From Paenibacillus sp. FSL H7-0331 (lineage in GTDB: Bacteria > Bacillota > Bacilli > Paenibacillales > NBRC-103111): a stretch of 64,000 nt of DNA. Positions 46,342-56,470 of this stretch are shown here, piece by piece; the stretch's first letter is position 1, and each line of letters opens with the position of its first letter. Under the pieces are notes generated by a model. That model saw only the letters and a list, made by a program, of their open reading frames with translations. It was not told where the DNA came from and made no database searches. The stretch covers positions 40,374-104,373 of the forward strand of contig NZ_MRTH01000029.1 in the NCBI RefSeq assembly GCF_001956045.1, read 5' to 3'. The translations under genes were made by a program, and so were the position numbers.

Positions 46342-47076
46342 CTAGATATACATACCGCCATCAACTTTAATAATTTCACCGGTGACAAAATGAGAGTGCG
46401 CGATGACCGCATAAACCACGTCAGCCACGTCCTCAGGAGCGGCAACTCTGCCCAGCGGTGTTCCTTCACCCAAGCGCTTCACATGCTCCTCCTGACCTTC
46501 GACCCATCTTGTCTGCACAATGCCAGGCGCTATGCTGTTCACACGCACTTCAGGTGCCATCACACGTGCCAATGATTTGGTCACACTGTTAGCCGCCGCT
46601 TTGGAAGCCGCATACGCAATGGAGCTGCCAAGCCCAGTAAGCCCTGCAACCGATGTGATATTGATGATACAGCCTCTGTTCTTCTTTAACTCAGCCGATG
46701 CAGCACGTGAGCAGAAAAACATCCCCTTCACATTAACATCCATCACTCGATCCCAATACTCTTCCTTGAGACCTTCCAGATCATCATGGCTGACAAAATC
46801 CGTCACTCCGGCATTATTCACCAATATGTCCAGTTTCCCGAAAGCATCGATCGTGGCCTGCACCATCTGCCTCACCAGCGAATCATCCGATACGGTACCC
46901 TTAAATAACAGACATTTTACGCCCAGCGCTTCAATTTCCTGCCGGGTTTCTTCGGCTTCCTTGTCCGATTTGGAATAATTGATCGTTATATGGACACCCT
47001 CTCTGGCAAGACGAAGTGCGACGGCTTTACCTATTCCGGTTGCAGAACCTGTAATTAATGCTACTTGATCCTTCAC
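46342..47076 (-). CDS. short-chain dehydrogenase/reductase (FabG-like)
   Basis: 244 residues from a GTG start after AGGGGG. The Rossmann motif TGSATGIG, NNAG, catalytic Ser in INITSVAG and YAASK are all present, and it ends VTGEIIKVDGGMYI. This is the classic SDR family that oxidises or reduces alcohols with NAD(P). It resembles 3-oxoacyl-ACP reductases and glucose-1-dehydrogenases; the substrate is not clear. It could serve the adjacent sugar locus. Confidence 0.9.
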   Translation of the reverse strand: MKDQVALITGSATGIGKAVALRLAREGVHITINYSKSDKEAEETRQEIEALGVKCLLFKGTVSDDSLVRQMVQATIDAFGKLDILVNNAGVTDFVSHDDLEGLKEEYWDRVMDVNVKGMFFCSRAASAELKKNRGCIINITSVAGLTGLGSSIAYAASKAAANSVTKSLARVMAPEVRVNSIAPGIVQTRWVEGQEEHVKRLGEGTPLGRVAAPEDVADVVYAVIAHSHFVTGEIIKVDGGMYI

Positions 47077-47161
47077 TAGGTTACCCCCTAATTATCTAAA
47101 ATTTTATAATTATTGTATCGCTGCATCCATGACAAAATCAATGGTATGTTAATAAATAAAC

Positions 47162-47186
47162 AAAAAGCCGAAGAAATTTCTTCAGC
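47162..47186 (-). terminator. terminator after the sugar-locus oxidoreductase
   Basis: On the minus strand GCTGAAGAA pairs with TTCTTCGGC, then five U, 55 bases after the oxidoreductase stop. Confidence 0.65.
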
Positions 47187-47239
47187 TTCGTTCCCTTACA
47201 TCTTCATCTCATCGTGTTACTGCACAGCAGCATGCATGA

Positions 47240-48484
47240 TTATTTCAAGAATATAACATCCTGATCCTTCAGTATTGAATGTAGTTTGGAAATATCTACA
47301 TCGGCCAATTCACATTGATCATCAAGTGCTAGAGACGCGGCTACGCCTGCCGCTTGCCCCATTGCGTAGCAGGTCGCCTGCACCCGCATCGAAGACATCG
47401 CCACATGCGTGGCCGAGATTGACCTTCCCGCTACCAACAGCCGAGAAACTCCCTGAGGAACCAGGCAACGGTATGGAATATCGTATCCGCTGACATGGCG
47501 TTCATCCGTGCCTTTTTTACCGTCCGGGCTGTGAATGTCGATTTCGTAGTTAGTCTGTGCTACGACATCATCGAACCGTCGGCCGGAGGTGACGTCCTCC
47601 TCTGTCAAGGTATACAGCCCTTTGATTTGATTCGTCTCTCTGACACCGATCTGGCCTGGAACGTGAGTTAACGCGTAATTCTCAAATCCGTTGCGTTGAA
47701 GGTAATTAGCTACCGAGAACACCTGGCGCAGCGCTTCTTTCTCTGCATAATTAATATCCTCTATCTTGGCTCCGTTACCTTTGACACGCGTCATATTCAC
47801 CAGCAGAGTCCCTTCATCTCCCTGCTCCCAAAACAATCGCCGCCCCTGCGGAAGCTCAGATATTTGCTCGTAATAGTAACCATCCTCCGGTAAATAAAGC
47901 TTTACTGGCTTACCTGTGTTTCGCATCATGAACATCAGCGTCATTGGCTGCGTGAGTCCATCTTCATCACGTCCGGTTGTATAAGGCGCACCTGCATCGA
48001 TCACCACTCTGGCGTCTCCCGTGCAGTCGATTACAATTCCTGCTTCAATCGCTATTAAGCCTTCCCGCGTATTCACTACAACGCCGCTGACTAATCCGTC
48101 CTTCTTGATTACCCCTACAAAGCTGGCATGATACAATACGTTCACGCCTTCCTTTGCCAGCTTCTGGTTTAAATAATGACGAATGATAAAAGGATCGAAT
48201 TGCGGCTTGATGGATTCCGTATGGGTTTTGGGGAGCCGGTCCGGCATCGTTTCTGCAATGATCTCCCTGTAAATCCCAACCACATTGCCGACACCCATAA
48301 AAACACTCACATTGCCTAATGTCCCCATTCCGCCCAGTTGTCCCGTATGTTCAAGCAGGATCGTTTTTTTGCCTAAGCGGGCAGCCGAAATCGCTGCAGC
48401 CACCCCAGCGGGTCCTCCACCCACCACCAAAATATCCGCGCTGTCGTAGACACTTACATCCTTTTGAAATGTATAATTTGTCAT
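47240..48484 (-). CDS. FAD-dependent oxidoreductase (FAD_oxidored family)
   Basis: 414 residues from the ATG at 48484 (GGAGTG upstream); 15 more codons are open upstream. The FAD fold VVGGGPAGVAAAISAARLG with acidic LLEH, then GQLGGMGT, CTGDARVV and C-terminal RLLVAGRSISATHVA fit the PF12831 family of flavoproteins seen with carbohydrate loci. It follows the solute-binding protein by 71 bases and is the last gene of the ABC locus, so it may oxidise the imported sugar. Substrate unknown. Confidence 0.82.
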   Translation of the reverse strand: MTNYTFQKDVSVYDSADILVVGGGPAGVAAAISAARLGKKTILLEHTGQLGGMGTLGNVSVFMGVGNVVGIYREIIAETMPDRLPKTHTESIKPQFDPFIIRHYLNQKLAKEGVNVLYHASFVGVIKKDGLVSGVVVNTREGLIAIEAGIVIDCTGDARVVIDAGAPYTTGRDEDGLTQPMTLMFMMRNTGKPVKLYLPEDGYYYEQISELPQGRRLFWEQGDEGTLLVNMTRVKGNGAKIEDINYAEKEALRQVFSVANYLQRNGFENYALTHVPGQIGVRETNQIKGLYTLTEEDVTSGRRFDDVVAQTNYEIDIHSPDGKKGTDERHVSGYDIPYRCLVPQGVSRLLVAGRSISATHVAMSSMRVQATCYAMGQAAGVAASLALDDQCELADVDISKLHSILKDQDVIFLK

Positions 48485-48555
48485 GATTCCACACTCCATC
48501 TCCATTTTTTTGTAATCCTTTAGAAGCACGCCTCAAACCATATGAGCAAGCCTAC

Positions 48556-50067
48556 TTATTTGATAAACTCCAGCTCTTTAGCACGTTTTTGCGCCTCATC
48601 CATCAGCAATTTGTATTTGAAGGTGTCCTCCATCGTTTTCAGAAAAGCCGGATATTCGCTTAACGGACGCTTATTATATATAAACTTCACAATTTCCTCC
48701 TTGCCGTAGCGATCTGCATCCGTGGCATTGTAGCCAGCTGGAGGGATAATGGAACTGTCGATGTTGTTCAAACGCGGCAGCTTCAATGCGAACTTCATAT
48801 AGGCTTCCTCCTTCGGAAACTTAACTTTCAAATATTCCTCATTAGGGCGACCTGTCATCTGATATAAATGGAAATAATTACCTTCTTTAGCCATCGCCTC
48901 AGTCAATTCTATTTTATCCCCGTTTACGGTATAATGCCTGCCTTCTATGCCGTACATGACAAGCCGGTTGCCTTCTTTTCCTGATACGTAATTCAGTAAT
49001 TCAAAAATCTTTTTCAATTTCTCCGGATTTTTATCGACCGATTTGGGAATGACAAGTAATCTGGAAGGCTTCTCCATATCGTAAGCGGAATCAAATTGTC
49101 CACTCGGACCTTTAGGGGATTCCATCTGTACCCAGTCTGCCTTCGGGTTGACTGTTTTATATTGATCAATGAACTCCTGCTTGCCTATCTCCGTCCAGCC
49201 CGCGAAAACAATGCCCGCTTTTCCTTGAATCGCTTGGTCACGTGCCATCGTGCCTTTATTGGTCATAAATTGCGGTTCGACCAAATTTTCTGTAACAAGC
49301 TTTTTCAAATATTCCAATGCGGCCGGCATGTTCGGGTCGTAGTAGGCATTAAAAAGCTTGTTGTCCTTCACGTAGCTGCTGCCGGGCAATCCCAACCCAT
49401 AGCTTCCAAGAATCGGAGCAAATGTGTTGAATTCCACTCCCGTAAAGCCATAAGTATCCTTTTTGCCATTGCCATCGGGATCTTGTTCGGTAAAAGCTTT
49501 GCCGACCGCATATAGCTCCTCCAACGTCGTCGGTTTTTTCAAATTCAAGGCAGTAAGCCAGTCCTGACGAATCCAATAGGAAGAGAACGGTACATCGGCA
49601 ATTCGGGTAATCGCATAATTTTTCCCGTTAACCATCCCCTTTTTCAGCAGGTTAACTCCCATAAAATCTTTGGCCTGCTTCAAATCTGTGTCCATATGGG
49701 GGGTCAAATCCAGCAGCAAACCCTTCTGGGCGAAGTCATTGAGGGTTGCCAGATCTACCATCATCAAATCCGGCATATTCCCCGCCGCCGAGCGTATTTT
49801 CATTTGATTCATATAGTCATTCATACCCTGAATCGTGGTTACGGAAATATCGGTGTTCAACCGTTTATCGAGTTCTTTTTTGATCCAGTCCTCCTGAGGC
49901 GACGGCAGACCGGCTCCTTCTAAGCTCATGCTGATTTTCACAGGCTCCTTACTCTTCGCATCCGCAGCACCTTCCTTAGCTGGCTGGCTTCCACCTGAGC
50001 AGCCCGCCAACAGGCAGGATACCACCAGGAACATGCCTGTTGAAGCGTTCCAAAATTTCATTTTCAT
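48556..50067 (-). CDS. ABC sugar transporter, solute-binding lipoprotein (LplA-like)
   Basis: 503 residues. Signal peptide ends in LLAGC, the lipobox; a mature protein of about 480 residues follows with the family 1 solute-binding fold (GFTGVEFNTFAPILGSYGL, PAALEYLKKLV, GKAGIVFAGWTEIG). It binds a sugar or oligosaccharide outside the membrane and feeds the permeases upstream. No ATPase gene is present, as usual for LplABC-type loci, which share MsmX. The gene is 78 bases downstream of the second permease. Confidence 0.92.
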   Translation of the reverse strand: MKMKFWNASTGMFLVVSCLLAGCSGGSQPAKEGAADAKSKEPVKISMSLEGAGLPSPQEDWIKKELDKRLNTDISVTTIQGMNDYMNQMKIRSAAGNMPDLMMVDLATLNDFAQKGLLLDLTPHMDTDLKQAKDFMGVNLLKKGMVNGKNYAITRIADVPFSSYWIRQDWLTALNLKKPTTLEELYAVGKAFTEQDPDGNGKKDTYGFTGVEFNTFAPILGSYGLGLPGSSYVKDNKLFNAYYDPNMPAALEYLKKLVTENLVEPQFMTNKGTMARDQAIQGKAGIVFAGWTEIGKQEFIDQYKTVNPKADWVQMESPKGPSGQFDSAYDMEKPSRLLVIPKSVDKNPEKLKKIFELLNYVSGKEGNRLVMYGIEGRHYTVNGDKIELTEAMAKEGNYFHLYQMTGRPNEEYLKVKFPKEEAYMKFALKLPRLNNIDSSIIPPAGYNATDADRYGKEEIVKFIYNKRPLSEYPAFLKTMEDTFKYKLLMDEAQKRAKELEFIK

Positions 50068-50145
50068 ACTTACCCCTGCTTTCGTCTATGAATGAGTTGA
50101 TTGATATGAAAGGGATTAAGAATCCCGTGATACCCTACCAAGGAT

Positions 50146-51006
50146 TCAGCCTTTGATTGAGCCTAGCAGCATGCCTTTGGTGAGATGCTTTTGCAGGAAC
50201 GGATACACGAGTATAATAGGCAGGCTGGCCACCACAACAGCACTCATCTGCATTGTAACCGTCGGCACCATATTTTCCGAATTTTCCATCGCTTGCTGGG
50301 AAAGCATCAGCATTTCTCTGACCACCACCTGCAGTGGAAATAGCGTGCGGTCTGTCACATACATAATAGCTTGGAAAAATTGGTTCCATTGGCCAACTGC
50401 ATAAAATAATCCTATGGTTATAATTGAAGGCATTGACAATGGAACAACAAGCTGCCAAAGAATCCGGAATTCACCTGCCCCATCAATCCTTGCTGATTCG
50501 AATAGTTCTTCCGGTAAATTCTCGAAGAAGCTTTTCATGATCAGCACATTAAAGCTCCAGATCGCATTCGGAAGAATCAGCGCCCATACGGTGTCCAGCA
50601 GCCCCGTATTTTTGACAATCAAATAGGTAGGTATGATACCACCGCTAAATAATAGCGTTAATACAATCATAAATAGAAACCATTTGCGGTACGGTAGCCC
50701 TTTACGACTGAGCGGATAGGCCAGCAGCATCGTGACAATCAAGCTAATAGCTGTACCGACAAAGGTAATGAACAACGTAACTCGGAATGAGCTCCAAATA
50801 TCAGAGGCGCTCAGTATCTTCATATAGGCCTGGAAGGTGACTGCTTTAGGGATCAGCACGTAGCCTCCGTTTCGGAGTACTTCACCATACGGAGTAAGAG
50901 AAACGGAAACTACGTAGAGTAGAGGGACGACGGCCGCCAGACCCACAAGGCCCAAGATGATATAAATGAAAGTATTAAACAGTTTGTCTTCTGTGCCTCT
51001 TACCAT
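50146..51006 (-). CDS. ABC sugar permease (LplC/YtcP-like)
   Basis: 286 residues from the ATG at 51006, which overlaps the stop of the first permease by seven bases; GGGGGCAAGG is just upstream. Six helices and the EAA loop EELFESARIDGAGEFRILWQLVVPLSMPS contact the ATPase. C-terminal VYPFLQKHLTKGMLLGSIKG is typical. It pairs with the upstream permease to form the channel for the sugar taken by the lipoprotein. Confidence 0.93.
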   Translation of the reverse strand: MVRGTEDKLFNTFIYIILGLVGLAAVVPLLYVVSVSLTPYGEVLRNGGYVLIPKAVTFQAYMKILSASDIWSSFRVTLFITFVGTAISLIVTMLLAYPLSRKGLPYRKWFLFMIVLTLLFSGGIIPTYLIVKNTGLLDTVWALILPNAIWSFNVLIMKSFFENLPEELFESARIDGAGEFRILWQLVVPLSMPSIITIGLFYAVGQWNQFFQAIMYVTDRTLFPLQVVVREMLMLSQQAMENSENMVPTVTMQMSAVVVASLPIILVYPFLQKHLTKGMLLGSIKG

Positions 51007-51962
51007 ATGCCTTGCCCCCATTTTTTGGCGAGCCAGTTCGAACCAAGCACAAGCACAAGTCCAATCGCCGATTTAAACAATCCCACCGCAGAAGCCAGGC
51101 TGAAATTGAGCTGTTCCAAGCCTGTCCGGAATACCCATGTATCCAGAATATCCGCTACCGGATAAACGTGAATATTGTAAAAAATATAGATCTGTTCAAA
51201 CCCTGCATCCATGACATGGCCAAGTTTTAGTATCAACAGCATAATAATTACATGCCGAATACCTGGTAAAGTAATATGCCAAATCATTCGTAGGCGGGAA
51301 GCTCCATCGACACGCGCCGCCTCATACAGCGTCGGATCTATGCCGGTCATTGCAGCCAAATAAATAATCGCCCCCCATCCTAGATTCTGCCAAATTTCCG
51401 ATCCAACCAGAAGGCTTCGAAACCACTCTGTGGAGGTCATGAACGGAATCGCGCTACCTCCGTTGTTAACAATCCAATAATTAATGAGACCGGAGCTCTC
51501 CGAGAAGAGCACCAGCGAAATTCCGTAAATGATAATCCACGAAAGGAAATGCGGCATGTAGCTTAAGGTTTGGATCAATGTTTTGAACCAGTATGTCCGG
51601 CACTCGTTCAGCAGCAGCGCGAGCAGAATTGGCGGAACGATGCCAAAGACCAGCTTATAGATACTGATTAAAACAGTATTGCCTAGCAGTTCGGCAAAAT
51701 AAGGCGATTCGTAAAATTGTTTAAAATGCTTGTACCAAGGGTCAGCCCATGGGCTACTCAGAATCCCTTCCAAAATGTTAAAATCTTTAAACGCGATGAC
51801 GACACCGTACATCGGAATATACCGGTACACGATATAGTAAACGACGCCGGGCAGCATCATCAGATAGAGCGCTTTAAATCTCATCAGCCGTTTAACATGG
51901 TGTAGAAGCCGTAGAGACAAGGCGGACATCGTTGGCGCAGATCTGATTGTAGTGGGTTTCAT
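51000..51962 (-). CDS. ABC sugar permease (LplB-like)
   Basis: 320 residues, six helices; N-terminal basic tail then MLPGVVYYIVYRYIPMYGVVIAF, the LplB signature, and an EAA loop TLYEAARVDGASRLRMIWHITLPGIR. It is the first gene of the transport set, about 160 bases downstream of the response regulator gene but after its terminator. AGGAGGT lies before the ATG. The two permeases are coupled by overlap. Confidence 0.93.
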   Translation of the reverse strand: MKPTTIRSAPTMSALSLRLLHHVKRLMRFKALYLMMLPGVVYYIVYRYIPMYGVVIAFKDFNILEGILSSPWADPWYKHFKQFYESPYFAELLGNTVLISIYKLVFGIVPPILLALLLNECRTYWFKTLIQTLSYMPHFLSWIIIYGISLVLFSESSGLINYWIVNNGGSAIPFMTSTEWFRSLLVGSEIWQNLGWGAIIYLAAMTGIDPTLYEAARVDGASRLRMIWHITLPGIRHVIIMLLILKLGHVMDAGFEQIYIFYNIHVYPVADILDTWVFRTGLEQLNFSLASAVGLFKSAIGLVLVLGSNWLAKKWGQGIW

Positions 51963-52078
51963 GATTCCCGACCTCCTTAAGATGGAATACCTACTTCATA
52001 CATTACCAGTGCAATCGCTTTCCGATAATGAACAAACTCCTCTTAAAGAGTGAACAAAATCCACTTATTCCGTACAAG

Positions 52079-52117
52079 AAAAAAAAGCCCAATATCCGTC
52101 ACCGGAATATTGGGCTT
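52079..52117 (-). terminator. terminator between the YesN-like regulator and permease genes
   Basis: AAGCCCAATATTCCG pairs with CGGATATTGGGCTT across GTGA, and eight U follow, right after the regulator's stop. The transport genes therefore need their own promoter in 51963-52078. Confidence 0.9.
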
Positions 52118-52121
52118 CCTC

Positions 52122-53618
52122 CTATTCTTCAGTCTGGCCTTCGCCGCCATACAGGTTCCGGTAATCGTTCGGCGTCAGCCCAGACCTGCGTTTAAAAATT
52201 TTATAGAAATAATTGGCGTTCACGAAGCCGACCCGCTCGCCGATTTCGTTCACCGTCAATCCTGTTTTCGTCAGCAGCTGCTTCGCTTTATCCACCCGGA
52301 CGCGCTGCAAATATTGTATCATCGGCTCTCCTACTTTTTTGGCAAACAATCCGCTTACATACTTCTCATCCATGTTGATCTCTTGAGCTACTATCTTCAG
52401 CGTCACGTTCTCTTCGTAATGCTCGTGAATATAACGGATAGCCTCATTAACCTCCGGATGGTCCGTTAGGCTAAGATTACGCTTAGCCTGATCCTTCAAA
52501 TGCAATTGAATGGTGTCGGTCACAACCGTAAGCAGTTCCTCATGCCCGGCGTTATCAGCCATTTGCCGCAGGGCTTCCTTCGGTATGGAAGGGTATTGTC
52601 GTTGGAGCCAATTAGCCAAACGGCTAACGATTTCTTTGACCTTCACCCAATGCGGCTGCTTTTGCTCCATTTCGGTCCAAGCTTCACGAAGCAGCTTCAA
52701 GGCTGCTGTTATTTTCCCTTCTTCCAGATGATGATACAGCTCCATTTCTTGCTTCCAGTTGAATGGAGACGAATCAGGCTGCATCAAGGTCGCGGGGTTA
52801 AGCCAGTAAAGTCCTGGACGACCCTTGTACCAGTGCGAATTCAACTGACGAAGCACATCAAACCAAACGGCCGGGAATTGCTCAGCAGGGACAAATCCGG
52901 AACAAATCGCCGGTCCTTGCGGCAATATGCCTTTAAGCATCTGCAGCTTTAGCGGACTATCACTCCAACAGAAAACAGTCGTTACCCCATAATAAGTAAA
53001 CGAGTGTACAGACGGGATCGAGTCCTTCATCATCCCAAACCAATCCGTATACGGCGCTTGGTCAAATACCCGGCTGCCGTGAAGTATTGAGCAAATACAT
53101 AAATAGCGGTACATGCGGTCTCCCCAAACAGGCGTCCGCTTCCAATCGAAGCTCTGCAACTCGCCTCCATGAGACGTAAAAGCATGCCAAGCCTCATTAT
53201 AGGCTTGGTTAAAGGTTACGTCTGATCGCTGCCGTTCTTTTCGCGATAATTCCGCTTTAACTTTGTCCAAGGTGATGCTTATGGACTCCTGACTCATAGA
53301 CAGCTTCAGCACATAGCCACTTGCCCCATATTCCAACGCTTGCCGTGCATATTCAAATTCATTCATGCAGGTCAACATGACAAATGCGCCTTCGAAGCCT
53401 TCATCCTTCGCGCGACGCAGCAGCTCGATGCCGTTAATCCCTGGCATCAGGATGTCGGTGATGACTAAATCAGGTTGATGCGCCTTTATTTGCTCTAACG
53501 CCATCTCCCCATCATCCGCTTCCCCGACAATTTCAAAGCCCATGGCTCGCCAGTCCACCAATTGGACAATCGTCCTTCTAACGAAGGGCTCGTCCTCAAC
53601 GATTATGGTCTTCCACAT
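52122..53618 (-). CDS. YesN-type AraC-family response regulator
   Basis: 498 residues from the ATG at 53618 with GGAGG eight bases upstream, overlapping the kinase gene by 23 bases. Receiver domain: VEDEP acidic pair, phospho-Asp in VITDILMPGINGIELL, LTCMNEFEYA and VLKLS with Lys. A long middle region (about 130-390) of unknown fold, then two AraC helix-turn-helix motifs (IVAQEINMDEKYVSGLFAKKVG and VGFVNANYFYKIFKRRSGLTPNDYR). It activates the adjacent transporter when its kinase senses a sugar signal. Confidence 0.94.
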   Translation of the reverse strand: MWKTIIVEDEPFVRRTIVQLVDWRAMGFEIVGEADDGEMALEQIKAHQPDLVITDILMPGINGIELLRRAKDEGFEGAFVMLTCMNEFEYARQALEYGASGYVLKLSMSQESISITLDKVKAELSRKERQRSDVTFNQAYNEAWHAFTSHGGELQSFDWKRTPVWGDRMYRYLCICSILHGSRVFDQAPYTDWFGMMKDSIPSVHSFTYYGVTTVFCWSDSPLKLQMLKGILPQGPAICSGFVPAEQFPAVWFDVLRQLNSHWYKGRPGLYWLNPATLMQPDSSPFNWKQEMELYHHLEEGKITAALKLLREAWTEMEQKQPHWVKVKEIVSRLANWLQRQYPSIPKEALRQMADNAGHEELLTVVTDTIQLHLKDQAKRNLSLTDHPEVNEAIRYIHEHYEENVTLKIVAQEINMDEKYVSGLFAKKVGEPMIQYLQRVRVDKAKQLLTKTGLTVNEIGERVGFVNANYFYKIFKRRSGLTPNDYRNLYGGEGQTEE

Positions 53619-55458
53619 GTGTATGTCCTCCATGTTCATAGGGCGGCGAAATGAGAAGCGGGAGGCTCATACGAGCCAATGTTCCCCTATCTAATTCGAT
53701 CAACTCCAAATCAGCGGCGGTTCTGAACAAAAGCTGCAGCCTTTCCTTCAGGTTTTTCAAACCTATCCGACTTCTCTTTCTTAGGGGATCGGCAGAAGGC
53801 TTGTAGGACAAACCGGCTCCGTTGTCCTCGACCTCCAGAATTAAACGGTTATTTACATGCGTATAGATCCGTATCAGAATGCACCCTCCCGTTTTCATTT
53901 TTGCCAAGCCATGTTGTATCGCATTTTCTACCAGAGGTTGAAGCGATAGCTTAGGTACCAAAGCATAACGCAGGGAATCCTCATATTCGTAACGGACCTC
54001 GAACCTTTGGTCATAACGGAAATTTTGGATGGCGGCATAAGCCTCAATCAATTCCAATTCGTCATGCAAATGAATTAGATCCGCTTCCGAGTTTAAGCTT
54101 GTCTCCAGCAGCTTGCCTAGTGAGATACAAATATCCGCGCTAGCTTGATCTCCTTTGGACAAAACATTCCACTTGATCGTATTGAGGGTATTTAATAGAA
54201 AATGAGGATTCATCTGCTGCAGCAGCATTTGAAACCGGATCGCTTCCTTTTGACGTTCCTCTACCTTCAATCTGTCCACGAGTTGGGTCAAATCCTTGGC
54301 CATATTGTTGAACGTTACAGCAATTTCCAGAATCTCTCCTTTATAATTGTCGGTTGGAATGGAGGTCAGGAAATTTTTCACAATGATTTCGGACATCTTC
54401 TTCTTCAACAGCATAAGCGGCCTGGTTATTGTGGATAGGATAAAAAAAGTAATGATGATAAAAAGCAGTGTAAACAACCCGAAGGTTATGAAAAATTGCT
54501 GGTTCATAGAACGAATATCCCCGAAGAATACCTCGAGCGGAAACTGGGCGATCAAATACCAATTCATAGAGCCGATATAGCTGCTGTTAATTATCGACGA
54601 AGTGGCTTCATGCACCTCGTACTTCCGGCCGAGGCTATCCTTCTGTCGCTTCACGATAGCTCCGATATCCTCCGGAAGCATGCCGTCAGGTCTGCTCTCG
54701 TATACAACCCGGCCGGTTTCATTCAAAATGTAATAGTCCTGTTGGATCAGGAAGTTGCTCATATTCTTTTTCAGCCATCCCTGATAAGCAAAGCCAACAC
54801 GCAGTAAGCCTACGGCATGATTGTCCTCATCCTTCAACACCATATATAGTGATATAAGCGGAGAGCTTTCATAAGCATTCGTTTGCATATCATTAGTTGC
54901 ATCGGTAACCCAGGCATACGGCTCCTGACCCGCTAGCAGATTCTTCACTGCAGGCTGTTCCATAAAGGTTCCATAGGTCGCATTCGATTTCGGTTCATAG
55001 GAAACATAGAGATGTCCGCGCAGGTCGGTGAGCGAATAGTGGAGATGCTCACCGACCGGGAGCATCCTGTTTTTGAATACCGTTAGAATCTCCACGATAC
55101 CGTCCTCTTTACCCGACCCGGCAGGAGCTATAATTCCCGACTGAGAAGGGAACATCGCTCCGGGATCCGTTTCTTTCTTCAGTGCAGTTTGGACTGTAGA
55201 TTCCTTCTCCAACTGCAGGGCGGCTAACAGCATTTGGCTCTTGATCTGTTCGAAGGATTGCTTCATTTGATCCAGCTGATTTTGGCTTTGCTCACTGATC
55301 CGATATTCATACAAGCGTTCAACCTGTGTATGGTTCCTTACCTGCAAAGCGAAAAAAGGCAAAATGATGAGAAGCAGGAACGCAAAGAATAGGCGATACT
55401 TTAGCGAGCTGGGCTGGATGGATCGAATCAACCGATTCAAGGAACTCACTCCCACCAT
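53596..55458 (-). CDS. YesM-type sensor histidine kinase
   Basis: 620 residues. Two membrane helices (about 24-40 and 305-325) flank a large extracellular dCache-like domain, then HAMP, the His_kinase domain with phospho-His in QMNPHFLLNTLNTIKW, and a HATPase with VENAIQHGLAKM and DNGAGL. This is the HPK8 family that pairs with YesN regulators. It controls sugar uptake genes in Paenibacillus and B. subtilis. Start is ATG at 55458; GTG three bases later and TTG are alternatives. Confidence 0.94.
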   Translation of the reverse strand: MVGVSSLNRLIRSIQPSSLKYRLFFAFLLLIILPFFALQVRNHTQVERLYEYRISEQSQNQLDQMKQSFEQIKSQMLLAALQLEKESTVQTALKKETDPGAMFPSQSGIIAPAGSGKEDGIVEILTVFKNRMLPVGEHLHYSLTDLRGHLYVSYEPKSNATYGTFMEQPAVKNLLAGQEPYAWVTDATNDMQTNAYESSPLISLYMVLKDEDNHAVGLLRVGFAYQGWLKKNMSNFLIQQDYYILNETGRVVYESRPDGMLPEDIGAIVKRQKDSLGRKYEVHEATSSIINSSYIGSMNWYLIAQFPLEVFFGDIRSMNQQFFITFGLFTLLFIIITFFILSTITRPLMLLKKKMSEIIVKNFLTSIPTDNYKGEILEIAVTFNNMAKDLTQLVDRLKVEERQKEAIRFQMLLQQMNPHFLLNTLNTIKWNVLSKGDQASADICISLGKLLETSLNSEADLIHLHDELELIEAYAAIQNFRYDQRFEVRYEYEDSLRYALVPKLSLQPLVENAIQHGLAKMKTGGCILIRIYTHVNNRLILEVEDNGAGLSYKPSADPLRKRSRIGLKNLKERLQLLFRTAADLELIELDRGTLARMSLPLLISPPYEHGGHTHVEDHNR

Positions 55459-55497
55459 GAAGTTATGTTTTCTCCTGTTTTCCCGTTAATTATTACA

Positions 55498-56417
55498 CTA
55501 CATCAGCTTGTTTACAGAATCCGGTTTAGCCCTCGTCCTGCCGACACCATCAATCTTAACCCTTCTTTGCAGTGTCGCCATCACCACTCCACCCACAATG
55601 AGCAGCGCACCGACGACCTGGACGATAGACACCGCAGTGCCAAGGAGCAGGAATCCCACAAGCATTGCGACAAACGGTTGTAAATTCAAAAACACCGATG
55701 CCTTGCCCGCCCCTACCCGCGTTAACTGGATATTCCAAATGACCGAGCAAACACCCTGCATCACAATGCCTGTTGCAAACAACAGCACCCAAGCCCACAG
55801 ATGCGGGCTCACCTGATGAAGCGGTTCTTTGATCAGTGCTACTGGTATGACCAAGCTCGAGCCGATAACCGTCGAATACACGGTAGCGGTAAACGCCCCC
55901 ATTCGCTCCGTCAGCTTACGCATAATAATGACGGACACGGAGAAGGTGAACATCGCTATAAAAACATACAGCATCCCTATGGAAATCTGAAGACCATCTG
56001 ATCTGCCCCTACCACAAAGAAAATACCAGTAATCGCAATCACAGAGCCCACCAGCATTTGCTTGGTAATTAATTCTTTCAGAAAAATCCTTGCCAGCAAA
56101 GCAATCGTCAGCGGAGCCAACGATAAAATCAACGAAGCTGTCGTCGCATCAACAGTTTGAAGACCGGTAAAAAACGCCGTTTGGTTGAGCAGTGTTCCGA
56201 AAATAGCGAGCGGAACCAGCAGCTTCCAATCCCGAAGGGACAGCTTACCCAGCTTCCGTGTACCCCAAGCATAGCTGAGCAGGCAAATCGAAGTCGCCGT
56301 TAATCGAAAAGCCGACAGCAATAGCGGCGGAAACTCATGAACCAGCATCGAGCCAAATACGAAGTTACTGCCCCAACAGATCACGCACAAAATCAGCAGT
56401 ACATAGGACTGTATCAT
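55498..56417 (-). pseudogene. EamA/DMT transporter with a one-base frameshift
   Basis: Two adjacent frames together make one ten-helix drug/metabolite transporter. The first (56417-55977) has five helices: VICWGSNFVFG, ASLILSLAPLTIALLARIFLKE, and ends in FRFP then a stop. The second (from about 55976) begins IGMLYVFIAMFTFSVSVIIMRKLTER and completes helices 6-10, with the EamA pattern AGKASVFLNLQPFVAMLVG. A single lost base at TTTCC|ATAGGG explains the break. EamA proteins export amino acids, purines or drugs. True mutation or sequence error is equally possible. Confidence 0.78.
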
Positions 56418-56470
56418 GCAAAAAGCGCCTCGTTCCTTCATCTTGAATGGATGTCATTCTCTTGGCTTCT

